A stretch of DNA of 64,000 nucleotides from Chersky-840 sp963811775 (GTDB taxonomy: Bacteria; Actinomycetota; Acidimicrobiia; Acidimicrobiales; UBA8190). A program made the position numbers and the translations under genes. Below, piece after piece: positions 19,692 through 30,299 of this stretch. The notes under the pieces are model-generated. The model saw nothing but the letters and a program-made list of their open reading frames with translations. It had not been told where the DNA came from and ran no database searches. The stretch is from assembly GCA_963811775.1 (NCBI GenBank), contig CAWESO010000017.1:62001-126000 (forward strand). Direction: 5' to 3'. The stretch's first letter is position 1. Each line of letters begins with the position of its first letter.

Positions 19692-20450
19692 CTAGACCGC
19701 GGCCCCGCTCCGGGCCCGGGTGGCGCCGCCCCGCACGAGGACGCGCCCGGCCCGTTTGCACGCCCACCAGGTCACGAGGAGCAGAGCCTCGACCACGATG
19801 TGCATGGACATCTTGGACTTCCCCTCCACCCGGTCGACGAACCGGATGGGCACCTCGGTCACGAGGCCTCCGTGCTGGAGCACCTGGTAGACCATCTCGA
19901 TCTGGAAGCCGTAGCCCTCGGCCCGCACCGCCGCGAGGTCGACCCGGCGCAGGGCCTCGGCCCGGTAGGCCCGGAACCCCGAGGTGGAGTCGGTGACGTG
20001 CAGCCGCAGGAGCAGCGCGGCGTAGACGTTGCCCCCCTGCGACAGCAGCCGCCGGTGCCAGCGCCAGTTGGGGATCGACCCCCCCGGCACGTACCGTGAC
20101 CCCACCACGAGGTCGACGCCCTCCGCCAGGGGGGCGATCAGGCTGGGGAGCGCCTCGGGCTCGTGCGACAGATCGGCGTCCATCTCCACGAAGGCTTCCC
20201 ACCCCCGCTCGAGGCCCCAGGCGAAGCCGGCCCGGTAGGCGCTGCCGAGGCCGGACTTGGCGCTGCGCCGCAGGACGTCGATGTGGCCGAGCTCAGCCCC
20301 GACCTTCTCGGCCAGGTCCGCGGTCCCGTCCGGGCTCCCGTCGTCCACCACGAGCACCCCGGCGTCGGGCACCGCGGTGCGGATCCGGCGCAGGACGTGG
20401 TCGATGTTCTCCGCCTCGTTGTACGTCGGCAGGACCACCAGGACTCGCAC
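19692..20450 (-). CDS. Polyprenol-phosphate mannosyltransferase (DPM1/Ppm1-type glycosyltransferase 2)
   Basis: It transfers mannose from GDP-mannose to polyprenol phosphate, giving the donor for periplasmic mannosylation and lipoglycan synthesis. It is a 252-residue GT-A fold protein. It opens with VLVVLPTYNEAENIDHVL, then VVDDGSPDGTAD, GSAYRAGFAWG, the metal-binding DADLSHEP, GSRYVPGGSIPNWRWHRRLLS, DSTSGFRAY, and VPIRFVDRVEGKSKMS. It lacks the C-terminal membrane domain of some homologues. GTG at 20450 has TAGGCT ending 6 nt before, which overlaps the stop codon of the AI-2E-type gene. Confidence 0.92.
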   Translation of the reverse strand: MRVLVVLPTYNEAENIDHVLRRIRTAVPDAGVLVVDDGSPDGTADLAEKVGAELGHIDVLRRSAKSGLGSAYRAGFAWGLERGWEAFVEMDADLSHEPEALPSLIAPLAEGVDLVVGSRYVPGGSIPNWRWHRRLLSQGGNVYAALLLRLHVTDSTSGFRAYRAEALRRVDLAAVRAEGYGFQIEMVYQVLQHGGLVTEVPIRFVDRVEGKSKMSMHIVVEALLLVTWWACKRAGRVLVRGGATRARSGAAV

Positions 20451-20456
20451 GCAGGC

Positions 20457-20462
20457 AGCCTA
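20457..20462 (-). promoter_or_regulatory. -10 element of the mannosyltransferase gene, overlapping the upstream stop codon
   Basis: TAGGCT ends 6 nt before the GTG at 20450. Its first three bases are the TAG stop of the upstream gene. Confidence 0.5.
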
Positions 20463-21620
20463 GGGGACCGTCGTGGGGCCACCCGAGGCTCCCACGACCT
20501 CCAGCTGCGCCTCGGGAGCCGTCGATCGCCACATCTCCCGCACCACCACCTGGATGGACCCGGCGATGGGGATGGCCAGCAGCGTGCCCACGAATCCCCC
20601 GAAGAAGCCCCCGACGAGGTCGCCGATGTTGGCCCCCACCAGGATGGCGATGAGCACGAGCAGCGGGTTGATGCGCACCGTCTTGCTCATGACGATGGGG
20701 TTCAGGATGTGGTTCTCGATCTGGGTGTAGGTCAGGAAGATGGCGGCGAAGATGATCGCCGCGCTGAGCGAGTGCGTCAGCGCGAACAGGCCGGTGGGAA
20801 TGCCGGCCACCGCCCCGCCCACGAGGGGCAGGAAGTCGAAGAGCGCGACCCACAAGGCCCACAGCAGCGCGTAGGGCACGCCCAGCGCGGTCAGGGTCAC
20901 GAACACCACGATCCCGGCGATGATCGAGGTGATGAAGTTGCCGAGCATGAAGCCGGTGACCGACCGGTTGACCTCGCCCGCGATCCGCGTGACGCGCGTG
21001 GCGCGCTCGGGGGCGAAGAACCGCAGGACGCCGAGGCGGAGCTTGGGCCCCTCGAGCAGGAGCAGCAGCACCAGGATGAACACCACGAAGAGGTCGAACC
21101 CGACGGTGAAGGCGCCCGCGCCGAGCTTGAGCGCGGGCTTGGACAGGTTCTTGGCGTACCCCTCGAGCTTGGGCAGGTTCTGCTCCACCCAGTGCTGCAC
21201 GTGGTACTTGCGCACCAGGTGGCCGATGTACCCCGTCCCGCGCTCGGCGCTGCGCACGTAGCTGGGCAGCTTCGAGATGAGGTGGCTCAGCCCGTTGGCG
21301 AGAGGGGCGCCGAAGGAATAGGCGAGGCCGGCGAACACGAGCAGGGCGAACACCGTGACGATGGTCACGGCATAACTCCGTCGCGACACCCCCACCCGCT
21401 GCAGCAGGACGACGAGCGGGTTGAGCAACAGGGCGATGAAGCCCGCCACCGCCATGAGCAGCAGGATGTCGCGCAGCTTGTAGACGACCTTGCCCGCCAT
21501 CAGGGTGAGCACGACGACGCCCACGGTCATCAAGATGGCCTGCAGGGGGACGCGGCGTTCGTCGGACCATTCCCACAGGCGGGCGCGCCGCGTCACCGGT
21601 GGGGAGGGGATCTCCGACAT
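20460..21620 (-). CDS. AI-2E family transporter (PerM/YdiK type permease)
   Basis: A 386-residue membrane protein from the ATG at 21620. It has an N-terminal helix pair, a central soluble region (about residues 90-160), and the family's C-terminal membrane domain with NRSVTGFMLGNFITSIIAG, LLWALWVALFDFLPLVGGAVAGIPTG, YTQIENHILNPIVMSKTVRINPLLVLIAILVGA and PIAGSIQVVVRE. Family members are put forward as exporters of small molecules or as Na+/H+ antiporters; the name is historical. CATGCT ends 8 nt before the ATG, and GGGG lies in between. It is divergent from the flippase-like gene. Confidence 0.9.
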   Translation of the reverse strand: MSEIPSPPVTRRARLWEWSDERRVPLQAILMTVGVVVLTLMAGKVVYKLRDILLLMAVAGFIALLLNPLVVLLQRVGVSRRSYAVTIVTVFALLVFAGLAYSFGAPLANGLSHLISKLPSYVRSAERGTGYIGHLVRKYHVQHWVEQNLPKLEGYAKNLSKPALKLGAGAFTVGFDLFVVFILVLLLLLEGPKLRLGVLRFFAPERATRVTRIAGEVNRSVTGFMLGNFITSIIAGIVVFVTLTALGVPYALLWALWVALFDFLPLVGGAVAGIPTGLFALTHSLSAAIIFAAIFLTYTQIENHILNPIVMSKTVRINPLLVLIAILVGANIGDLVGGFFGGFVGTLLAIPIAGSIQVVVREMWRSTAPEAQLEVVGASGGPTTVP

Positions 21621-21705
21621 CGTTCCCCAGCATGGCAGCTGGGCCCAGCGCGACCGCGGCAACCGGCCCGCCCCCCGTATGGCCCGTCGGAGCCTTCTGA
21701 CGTGC

Positions 21706-21711
21706 AAGCAT
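21706..21711 (+). promoter_or_regulatory. Possible -10 element of the flippase-like gene
   Basis: AAGCAT ends 7 nt before the ATG at 21719. The context GACGTGCAAGCATGGCCC matches the one at 14257 in 16 of 18 positions. Confidence 0.35.
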
Positions 21712-21718
21712 GGCCCGG

Positions 21719-22831
21719 ATGGAGGTGGCAAGAGAGGTCGCGCCCCGGCGTCGACGGGTGCGGAGACAGGTCAAGTGGGGGCTGTACGCGGTCGGGCTGT
21801 TCCTGATCCTCGAGTACCTCGTCCTGCCGCAGCTGTCGGGGGCCCGCAAGTCCGTGAACCTGCTCGGTCGCATCAACATCGCCTACGTCGTGGCCGGCGT
21901 GTTGCTCGAGGCGGCCTCGCTCTTGGCCTACAGCCAGCTCACCCACACGGTGCTGCACCACGTCGGGCCGCACCGGTCGCGGTTGCTGCGCATCAACATG
22001 TCGAGCTTGTCGGTGAGCCACATCATGCCGGGGGGCACCGCCCCGGGCACCGCCGTCGCCTTCCGTCTGCTCATGCAGTCCGGAGTGTCGGGAACCGACG
22101 CCGGGTTCGCGTTGGGCATGCAAGGAGTCGGCTCCGCCCTGGTACTCAACTCGATCCTGTGGCTGGCGCTGCTCGTGTCGGTATTCGTGCACGGCTACAA
22201 CCCGCTCTACGCCGTGGCCGCCGGGGCGGGGGTCGTGCTGATGGGAATCGTCGCCGGGCTCGTGATGGCCCTCACCCGCGGGCGACACTGGTCCATCGAG
22301 ATCATCCGCCGCTGGGCCGCGCCCGTCCCGTTCGTCGACGGCGACAAGCTGGCCGAGGTCGCCCACCGCGTGGCCGAGCGCCTGGCCCAGTTCCTGGCCG
22401 ATCCTCAGCTCCTCCTGCGCGCCATCGCCTGGGCCGCCGCCTTCTGGCTGCTCGACGCGGCCTCGCTGTTCGTGTTCGTGGCCGCCCTGGGCAAGATCGT
22501 CTCGCCCATCGACCTCCTGGTCGCCTACGGCCTGGCCCAGGTGCTGGCGGTCATCCCCATCACGCCGTCGGGCCTCGGGGTCATCGAGGGCGTGCTCATC
22601 CCGACCCTGGTCGGCTTCGGCGTTCCGCGCGAGACCGCCATCCTGGGCGTCCTCGGCTACCGCCTCGTGAACTTCTGGCTCCCGATCCCGGTCGGGGGCA
22701 TCGCCTACCTGTCCCTGCGCTTCTCGGGCGAGGGATGGGGCCAACGGTTGCGCCACGCTCGTGACGAGGTGGCCGCGCTCGAAGACGACGCCGTCCGGCG
22801 CTCGCCGCGGCCGCTCTCCGCCGAAGGCTGA
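21719..22831 (+). CDS. Lysylphosphatidylglycerol-synthase transmembrane-domain (UPF0104/AglD-like) protein
   Basis: A 370-residue protein with about eight membrane helices and no soluble aminoacyltransferase domain. Family features are HIMPGGTAPGTAVAFRLL in the first third and LVAYGLAQVLAVIPITPSGLGVIEGVL in the last third, followed by GYRLVNFWLPIPVGG. The family includes putative lipid flippases and partners of glycolipid synthesis. The position next to a polyprenol-phosphate mannosyltransferase fits a lipid-carrier role, but this is an inference. An ATG at 21710 is three codons earlier in frame. Confidence 0.85.
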   Translation: MEVAREVAPRRRRVRRQVKWGLYAVGLFLILEYLVLPQLSGARKSVNLLGRINIAYVVAGVLLEAASLLAYSQLTHTVLHHVGPHRSRLLRINMSSLSVSHIMPGGTAPGTAVAFRLLMQSGVSGTDAGFALGMQGVGSALVLNSILWLALLVSVFVHGYNPLYAVAAGAGVVLMGIVAGLVMALTRGRHWSIEIIRRWAAPVPFVDGDKLAEVAHRVAERLAQFLADPQLLLRAIAWAAAFWLLDAASLFVFVAALGKIVSPIDLLVAYGLAQVLAVIPITPSGLGVIEGVLIPTLVGFGVPRETAILGVLGYRLVNFWLPIPVGGIAYLSLRFSGEGWGQRLRHARDEVAALEDDAVRRSPRPLSAEG

Positions 22832-22878
22832 GCCCGGCCCCGGTCACCGGGCCCCGGCACGCCAGGGCCCGCCGCCTC

Positions 22879-25069
<2,191 letters not shown>

Positions 25070-25304
25070 CGAACCTCCAGGGTACCGCCGGTGCGGCCCC
25101 CACAGGGGTCCGCACCCCGGGTCTATCGGGTCAGTTCCGACCGAGCTGTACGCCGGGGCGTCGGGTGGAGCCGCTCAGCGACGAAGACCAGGCCCACGGC
25201 GAGTGCCGCCCCTGGTCCGAGTCGAGCAGATGGGCAGCCGCGCATTCGGTTCGGTCATCGACCTGAGCCCGTCCCCATGCCCGGGGGCGCCGGAGGCCCG
25301 ACTG

Positions 25305-25310
25305 TAGGCT
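25305..25310 (+). promoter_or_regulatory. -10 element of the plus-strand SEDS gene (leaderless)
   Basis: TAGGCT ends 7 nt before the GTG at 25318. The rest of the 248-base gap to ppk shows no gene. Confidence 0.5.
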
Positions 25311-25317
25311 CGATCCG

Positions 25318-26685
25318 GTGCCCACCGTCCTCCGTCGCCTCGCGCCCACCGAGGGCATGCGGGTGCGCCGCCCGAAGCCCAAGCGGCGCACCGAGCTCGG
25401 GCTCCTCATCTTTGGCTCGTTCATCGTGGTGGCCATGTACGTGCTGGCCTCGGTGGGCACCACGTCGAAGATCCCCCCCAACCTCGGACCCTTCCTGGCC
25501 ATCCTCCTCGCCCTGGGCCTGGCCGCCCACGTCGCCAACCGGATCTACGCCCCCGACGCGAGCGCGGTGATCCTCCCCATCGCCACGCTCCTCAACGGCC
25601 TGGGCTACGTCATGCTGGCCCGCATCGCCCAGCACTGGGCGCAGGCCCAGGCGGGGTGGACCGCCATCGGGGTCGGGGCCTACATCCTCACCCTGGCCCT
25701 CGTCCGCCGCTCGCGGGACCTCGACCGCTACCGCTACCTCTTGCTCCTCGTGGCCGTGGTCCTCATGCTGTCGCCGCTCATCCCGCACCTCGGCCAGGAC
25801 AAGAACGGCGCCCGGCTGTGGGTCGGCATCGGGCCCCTCAACGGCCAGCCCATCGAGCTGGCCAAGCTGGCGCTGTGCATCTTCTTCGCGTCGTACTTCG
25901 TCGAGAAGCGCGAGCTGTTGTCGGTGCCGACCCTGCGGGTGGGCAACCGGCTCATGCTCGACCCCCGGCCTCTCGTGCCCATCCTCATCGCCTGGGCGTT
26001 CACCATGGTCGTCCTCGGCGGGGAGGACGACATCGGCTTCGCCCTGCTCATCTTCGTGCTGTTCATGGCCATGCTGTGGCTCACGTCGGGGCGGTGGAAT
26101 TACCTGGCCTTGGGCGTCATCCTCTTCGGCGCCGGAGCCGTGGTGGCCGACCGCCTCTTCTCGCAGGTGAACGTGAGGGTCTCGGAGTGGCTCCATCCGG
26201 TGGCCACCAACCAGATCATGGCCGGCCTCTACGGCATGGGCACGGGCGGGCTGCTCGGCACCGGGCTCGGCTTCGGCCATATCGCGCCGGTGTGCTCGGG
26301 GTGCGTGAACCCCATCCCCGAGGTGCAGAGCGACTACATCTTCGCCGCCTTCGGGACGGAGATGGGCCTGCTCGGCACGACCGCCATCGTGTTCGCGTTC
26401 GTCCTCCTGGTGGGGGCGGGGCTCCGCACCGCCCAGACGGCACGGTCCGAATTCGCCCAGATGGTGGCGGCCGGCCTCACCGTCATCATCGGCTTCCAGG
26501 CCCTGTTCATCATGGCGGGCATCGTGCGCCTGCTCCCGCTGACCGGGATCACGCTGCCGTTCATGGCGTACGGGGGGTCGTCCCTGGTGGCGAACTACGT
26601 CCTCATCGCGCTGTTGATGCGCGTCTCCGACGAAGGCGAACGCGCCATCGTGGCCGACCAGGCCACGGCGCAGCGCGTGGAGTAG
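25318..26685 (+). CDS. SEDS-family peptidoglycan polymerase (FtsW/RodA type)
   Basis: SEDS proteins polymerise glycan strands from lipid II with a partner class-B PBP. This one is 455 residues with about 12 membrane helices. Diagnostic pieces are RLWVGIGPLNGQPIELAKLAL, GLYGMGTGGLLGTGLGFGH, PIPEVQSDYIFAAFGTEMGLLG with the conserved extracytoplasmic acidic residue, and GITLPFMAYGGSSLVANY. The longer N-terminal membrane region resembles the actinobacterial RodA encoded near pknA/pbpA, but no PBP is next to it. A second SEDS gene lies 0.7 kb away on the other strand. Confidence 0.92.
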   Translation: MPTVLRRLAPTEGMRVRRPKPKRRTELGLLIFGSFIVVAMYVLASVGTTSKIPPNLGPFLAILLALGLAAHVANRIYAPDASAVILPIATLLNGLGYVMLARIAQHWAQAQAGWTAIGVGAYILTLALVRRSRDLDRYRYLLLLVAVVLMLSPLIPHLGQDKNGARLWVGIGPLNGQPIELAKLALCIFFASYFVEKRELLSVPTLRVGNRLMLDPRPLVPILIAWAFTMVVLGGEDDIGFALLIFVLFMAMLWLTSGRWNYLALGVILFGAGAVVADRLFSQVNVRVSEWLHPVATNQIMAGLYGMGTGGLLGTGLGFGHIAPVCSGCVNPIPEVQSDYIFAAFGTEMGLLGTTAIVFAFVLLVGAGLRTAQTARSEFAQMVAAGLTVIIGFQALFIMAGIVRLLPLTGITLPFMAYGGSSLVANYVLIALLMRVSDEGERAIVADQATAQRVE

Positions 26686-26715
26686 GCGCGCCCCGCCGCC
26701 CCCGGTGCGGCGCCG

Positions 26716-27363
26716 TCAGGTCGAGGGACCGGACGGCGCGCCGGCGTCGGGCTCCCCTGCCCGGCCCGACACACTCGACGGGGCGTCGGCACCGGTGAAC
26801 ACCCACTCCCCGGCGAGGATCGGGGTGGGGAGTCGCTGGCGCAGGGCCAGGGCGATGGCGTCGGAGGGCCGACAGGGCAGCACGCTTCGACCGCGCCGGC
26901 TCGTGGTGTCGATCTCGGCGAAGAACTGCTGGCCCCGGCGCACCGTGATGCGCACCGCCTCGATGCCCACGGAGTGACGGTCCAGGATGTCGGTGACGAG
27001 CTCGTGGGTGAGCGGCCGAGGCGTGTCGATGCCCCGGAAGGCGAAGGCGATGGCGGTCCCCTCGGCCATGCCCACCGGGATCCGCAGCTCGCGCCACGGG
27101 TCCTGGGCCTCGTGCAGCACCACCACCGGGTTCACGCTCGGCAGCTCCATCTCGACGGCGGCCACGGCCACGATCCGCCACTGCTCGGGAGACAACTCGA
27201 GCACCTCGAGCGCCGTGGGCGCCAGCGCGGTGTCGGCTGGTTCGGCTGTGTCGGTTGTGTCGGCTGTGTCGCCTGTGTCGGCCGCCGCGGCCGCCTCGGC
27301 CGCGGCGGTCCCAGGCGGGCCGTCGGCGGGCGCGGCGCTCTCGGCCGGGCCGACGTCGGTCAC
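26716..27363 (-). CDS. Bifunctional nuclease (BFN/DUF151) domain protein
   Basis: The product is 215 residues. An Ala/Thr/Asp-rich N-terminal tail (to about residue 50) contains TADTTDT-type repeats from a 9-bp minisatellite (27243-27278). The BFN/DUF151 domain follows: NPVVVLHEAQDPWRELRIPVGMAEGTAIAFA, RPLTHELVTDIL, EAVRITVRRGQQFFAEID and LPCRPSDAIALALR. Plant relatives have nuclease activity; the bacterial role is little known. GTG at 27363 overlaps the rodA stop as GTGA, so the two are probably co-translated. Confidence 0.88.
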   Translation of the reverse strand: MTDVGPAESAAPADGPPGTAAAEAAAAADTGDTADTTDTAEPADTALAPTALEVLELSPEQWRIVAVAAVEMELPSVNPVVVLHEAQDPWRELRIPVGMAEGTAIAFAFRGIDTPRPLTHELVTDILDRHSVGIEAVRITVRRGQQFFAEIDTTSRRGRSVLPCRPSDAIALALRQRLPTPILAGEWVFTGADAPSSVSGRAGEPDAGAPSGPST

Positions 27364-28496
27364 CGCTGGGCCCGCAGCTGCACCGACAGCGCGATGCCGA
27401 TGGCCGAGAAGAACGCGACCGTCGCCGAGCCCCCGTAGGACAAGAAGGGCAGGGGGATGCCCGCCACCGGCATGATGCCCATGGCCATGCCGGCGTTCTC
27501 GAACACGCTGAAGGCGACCAGTGTGAAACACCCCGCCGCCAGGAGCCGACCGAAGGCGTCACGGGCCAACTGGGCGCTGCGCAGGAGTCGCCACGACACC
27601 ACGCCCAGCAGGGCGAGGACGCTGGCGGCGCCGACGAAGCCGAGCTGCTCCCCGAGAGCCGAGAAGATGAAGTCGGTCTGCTGCTCGGGCACGTACGCCA
27701 GGTTGGTCAGCGGCCCGTGGAACAAGCCGGTCCCGGTGGATCCCCCCGAGCCGATGGCCGCCACGGAGTTGCCGACGTTGTACCCGGTGCTCTGGAGGTT
27801 CTTCCCCACGTGGAACACGGCGGTGATGCGGTTCAGCTGGTAGCCCTTCAGCAACTTGAAGTGGACCAACGCGAAGGCGCCGGTGACGGCGAGCAGCAGC
27901 AGCAGGACCAGGTAGCGGTTGGGGATCCCGGCGATGACGAGCATCACGAGGAGCACCACCGACATCACGATCCCGCTGCCGAGGTCGGGCTGCTTCACCA
28001 CGAGGAGGATCGGCACCGCCGCCATGGCCAGCACCTTCAACAGGTCGTCGCGGCCCAGTCCCTCGGGCCGGCGGGCGCAGAACGTGGCCACCGTCACGAT
28101 GAGCACGAGCGTGGCGAAGGCCGACGGCTGGATCTGCACGCCCCCAACCTGGATCCAGCGCGTCGCGCCCAAGGCGGTGGACCCGATGCCGGTGAACATC
28201 GCTAGCAGGGCCAGGATCATGACGACGTACAGCACCGCGCTGGCGTGCTCGAGCCAGCGGTAGTCGAGCGCCGCCAGGACGATCATGACGATACCGCCCA
28301 CCACCACGTAGGCCGCCTGGCGGGTCAGGAAGTAATGGGGGTTGATGTCGGCGGCGGCCAGCTTGGAACGAGTGGCCGAATAGACGAGGACGACCCCGAG
28401 CCCGGCCACGACGACCGTGGTGAGGACGAGCGCGAAGTCCACCCGCAAGGGCAAGGGCCGGCCCGCAGCCGGGCGGTGTGCGAGAGAGGTGCTCAA
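27360..28496 (-). CDS. SEDS-family peptidoglycan polymerase RodA/FtsW type
   Basis: A second SEDS polymerase, about 378 residues. Family hallmarks are GLGVVLVYSATRSKL, GATRWIQVGGVQIQPSAFATLVLIV, VKQPDLGSGIVM, GNSVAAIGSGGSTGTGLFHGPLTNLAYVPEQQTDFIFSALGEQLGF and GIPLPFLSYGGSATVAFF. The QTDFIF region matches RodA proteins of elongation complexes. No ATG or GTG sits at a sensible position. I chose the TTG at 28496, with CCGGAG about 9 nt upstream and TATTCT further up. It is divergent from mscS and followed by the BFN gene. Confidence 0.88.
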   Translation of the reverse strand: MSTSLAHRPAAGRPLPLRVDFALVLTTVVVAGLGVVLVYSATRSKLAAADINPHYFLTRQAAYVVVGGIVMIVLAALDYRWLEHASAVLYVVMILALLAMFTGIGSTALGATRWIQVGGVQIQPSAFATLVLIVTVATFCARRPEGLGRDDLLKVLAMAAVPILLVVKQPDLGSGIVMSVVLLVMLVIAGIPNRYLVLLLLLAVTGAFALVHFKLLKGYQLNRITAVFHVGKNLQSTGYNVGNSVAAIGSGGSTGTGLFHGPLTNLAYVPEQQTDFIFSALGEQLGFVGAASVLALLGVVSWRLLRSAQLARDAFGRLLAAGCFTLVAFSVFENAGMAMGIMPVAGIPLPFLSYGGSATVAFFSAIGIALSVQLRAQR

Positions 28497-28515
28497 CCGG
28501 TGGGCTCCGGCGGAC

Positions 28516-28522
28516 CAGAATA
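28516..28522. promoter_or_regulatory. Overlapping divergent -10 elements (rodA and mscS)
   Basis: On the plus strand CAGAAT (28516-28521) ends 7 nt before the mscS GTG. On the minus strand TATTCT (28517-28522) lies 20 nt before the rodA TTG. The two hexamers share five base pairs, so polymerase probably cannot occupy both at once. Confidence 0.4.
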
Positions 28523-28528
28523 CCGGTC

Positions 28529-29476
28529 GTGCCCCTGAGCGCCACATCAGCCATCGTGGTCGACGACGGCTGGCTCTACGACGTCCTGCGCTGGGCCGGA
28601 GTGAGCCAGCCCACCGCCTCGCACTGGCAGCAGGTCGTGATCAAGCCGCTGACGGTCGTCCTGATCGTCCTGGTGGCGGTGCTGATCTCCTGGCTCGGGA
28701 GCCGGATCATCCGGCGCTGGGTCGGGGCCGCGGCCCACAAGGCCGTCTCCCACGCCGACTCGCCCCGGGCCGCGGCCCGGGCCCTCACCCTGACGAGCCT
28801 GCTGGCCAACATCTGGCGCGGCGTCATCGTCGTGATCGCCTTCTTCGTCGTGCTCGGGACCATCGGGCTCAACCTGACGCCACTGCTGGCCGGGGCGACG
28901 GTCATCGGTGCCACCCTCGGCTTCGGCGCCCAGAGCATGGTGCGCGACCTGTTGGCCGGCGTGCTGCTCACGGTGGAGGGCCAGTTCGACATCGGGGACT
29001 CGATCATGGTGGGCGACACCACGGGCAAGGTGGAGGACCTCACCCTGCGCGTCACGCGCCTGCGGTCCGACGACGGCACGGTGTGGTACGTGCCCAACGG
29101 CGAGATCCGGAAGCTGGCCAACTCGTCGCGGGGGTGGGCCCAGGCGACCGTCGACGTCCCGGTGCCGGTGACCGCGGCGGTGGACACCGTGCTCGACACC
29201 ATCCGGGCCGCGGCCGACACCGTGACCCACGACCCCCGCTACGCGCCGTTGTGCCTGGAGCCGCCGCGCCTGTGGGGCGTGGTCGCCACCGCCGCGGACA
29301 CCTTCACCTGCCGGGTGTCGGTGCGCACCGCCACCGCGGATCGCGAGCGCGTGGCGCGCCTGCTGCGCCAGGAGATCGCCGTCGGCCTGCAGGGAAAGGC
29401 GGTCTTCGCCGCGGTGCCCGCCGCCGACGCCCCGGCGGCGCCGTCGCGGCCACCCGAAGCCGACGACGCCTCGTGA
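28529..29476 (+). CDS. MscS-family mechanosensitive ion channel
   Basis: A 315-residue small-conductance channel that releases solutes on hypo-osmotic shock. TM1 is near residues 29-52, TM2 near 85-105, and the pore helix TM3 contains GATLGFGAQSMVRDLLAGVLL. The cytoplasmic beta domain begins with VEGQFDIGDSIMVGDTTGKVEDLTLRVTRLRSDDGTVWYVPNGEIRKLANSS, the family's most conserved part. An Ala/Pro-rich tail ends it. GTG at 29529 minus 1 kb, that is 28529, is the leaderless choice. It is followed after 10 bases by a sulfotransferase gene. Confidence 0.92.
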   Translation: MPLSATSAIVVDDGWLYDVLRWAGVSQPTASHWQQVVIKPLTVVLIVLVAVLISWLGSRIIRRWVGAAAHKAVSHADSPRAAARALTLTSLLANIWRGVIVVIAFFVVLGTIGLNLTPLLAGATVIGATLGFGAQSMVRDLLAGVLLTVEGQFDIGDSIMVGDTTGKVEDLTLRVTRLRSDDGTVWYVPNGEIRKLANSSRGWAQATVDVPVPVTAAVDTVLDTIRAAADTVTHDPRYAPLCLEPPRLWGVVATAADTFTCRVSVRTATADRERVARLLRQEIAVGLQGKAVFAAVPAADAPAAPSRPPEADDAS

Positions 29477-29486
29477 CGACCGGTCC

Positions 29487-30299
29487 GTGGCGCTGAGCCC
29501 GGCCCTGCAAGGGGTCCGGGCCGAGACGGGTCGGCGCTGGCGCGGGGCCACGGCCGGGCTGCGCACGCTTCCCGACGTCGTGGTCCTCGGGGCGCAGCGC
29601 AGCGGGACGACGTCGTTGTTCGACTGGCTGGCGCCGCACCCGCAGGTCGCCCCGTCGACGACGAAGGAGGTCCACTACTTCGACCGGTTCTACGCCAACG
29701 GGGACCGGTGGTACCGCGCCCACTTCCCCTTGAAGGGAGGGCGGCGCCTGGCGGTCGAGGCCACCCCGTACCTGCTGTTCTCCCCCGTGGCCCCGGGCCG
29801 GGTGGCCACCGACCTGCCCGCGGCACGCTTCATCGTGCTGTTGCGCGACCCGGTGCAGCGCGCCATCTCCCACTACTGGCACTCGTGCCGGATCCACGCC
29901 GAGGACCAGCCCCTGGCGCGCGCCATCGCCCTCGAGGACGAGCGACTGGCGGGCCAGGAGGAGATCGTGCTGGCCGGGGGCGAGAGCTTCGCCCACCGCA
30001 ATTTCTCCTACAAGGCGCGGGGCCACTACGCCGAGCAGCTGTCGCGCTGGTTCGCCGTCATCGGGCGTGAGCGCTTCCTGGTCGTGAGGAGCGAAGACCT
30101 CTTCCTCGACGCCGCCGCCCCGGGACGGGTCCTGGCGTGGCTGGGGGTCGCGCCCCGCGCCGTGCCCTTCCCGTCGTCGAACGACGCCCCGCGGGCCCGC
30201 CCCGAAGAAGCGTCGGTGATCGAAGACCTGCGCCGCCACTTCACGCCCTACAACGACGCCCTCTTCGACCTGTTGGGCGAGCGGCTCTGGACCTATTGA
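29487..30299 (+). CDS. PAPS-dependent sulfotransferase domain protein
   Basis: A 270-residue sulfotransferase that moves sulfate from PAPS to an unknown acceptor, possibly a glycolipid. The 5'-phosphosulfate loop is VVVLGAQRSGTTSLFDWL near residue 31. The catalytic region is STTKEVHYFDRF, and the 3'-phosphate motif is FIVLLRDPVQRAISHYWH. The C-terminal part (RGHYAEQLSRWFAVIGRERFLVVRSEDLF) matches the Sulfotransfer_1 family. GTG at 29487 follows mscS by 10 bases, so the two may be one operon. Its last 7 bases overlap the convergent aroE. Confidence 0.9.
   Translation: MALSPALQGVRAETGRRWRGATAGLRTLPDVVVLGAQRSGTTSLFDWLAPHPQVAPSTTKEVHYFDRFYANGDRWYRAHFPLKGGRRLAVEATPYLLFSPVAPGRVATDLPAARFIVLLRDPVQRAISHYWHSCRIHAEDQPLARAIALEDERLAGQEEIVLAGGESFAHRNFSYKARGHYAEQLSRWFAVIGRERFLVVRSEDLFLDAAAPGRVLAWLGVAPRAVPFPSSNDAPRARPEEASVIEDLRRHFTPYNDALFDLLGERLWTY

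Noticed and set aside
22831..22853. Terminator between the flippase-like gene and ppk1
   Set aside because: Only 5-bp stems with 8-9 nt loops can be drawn; too weak to call.
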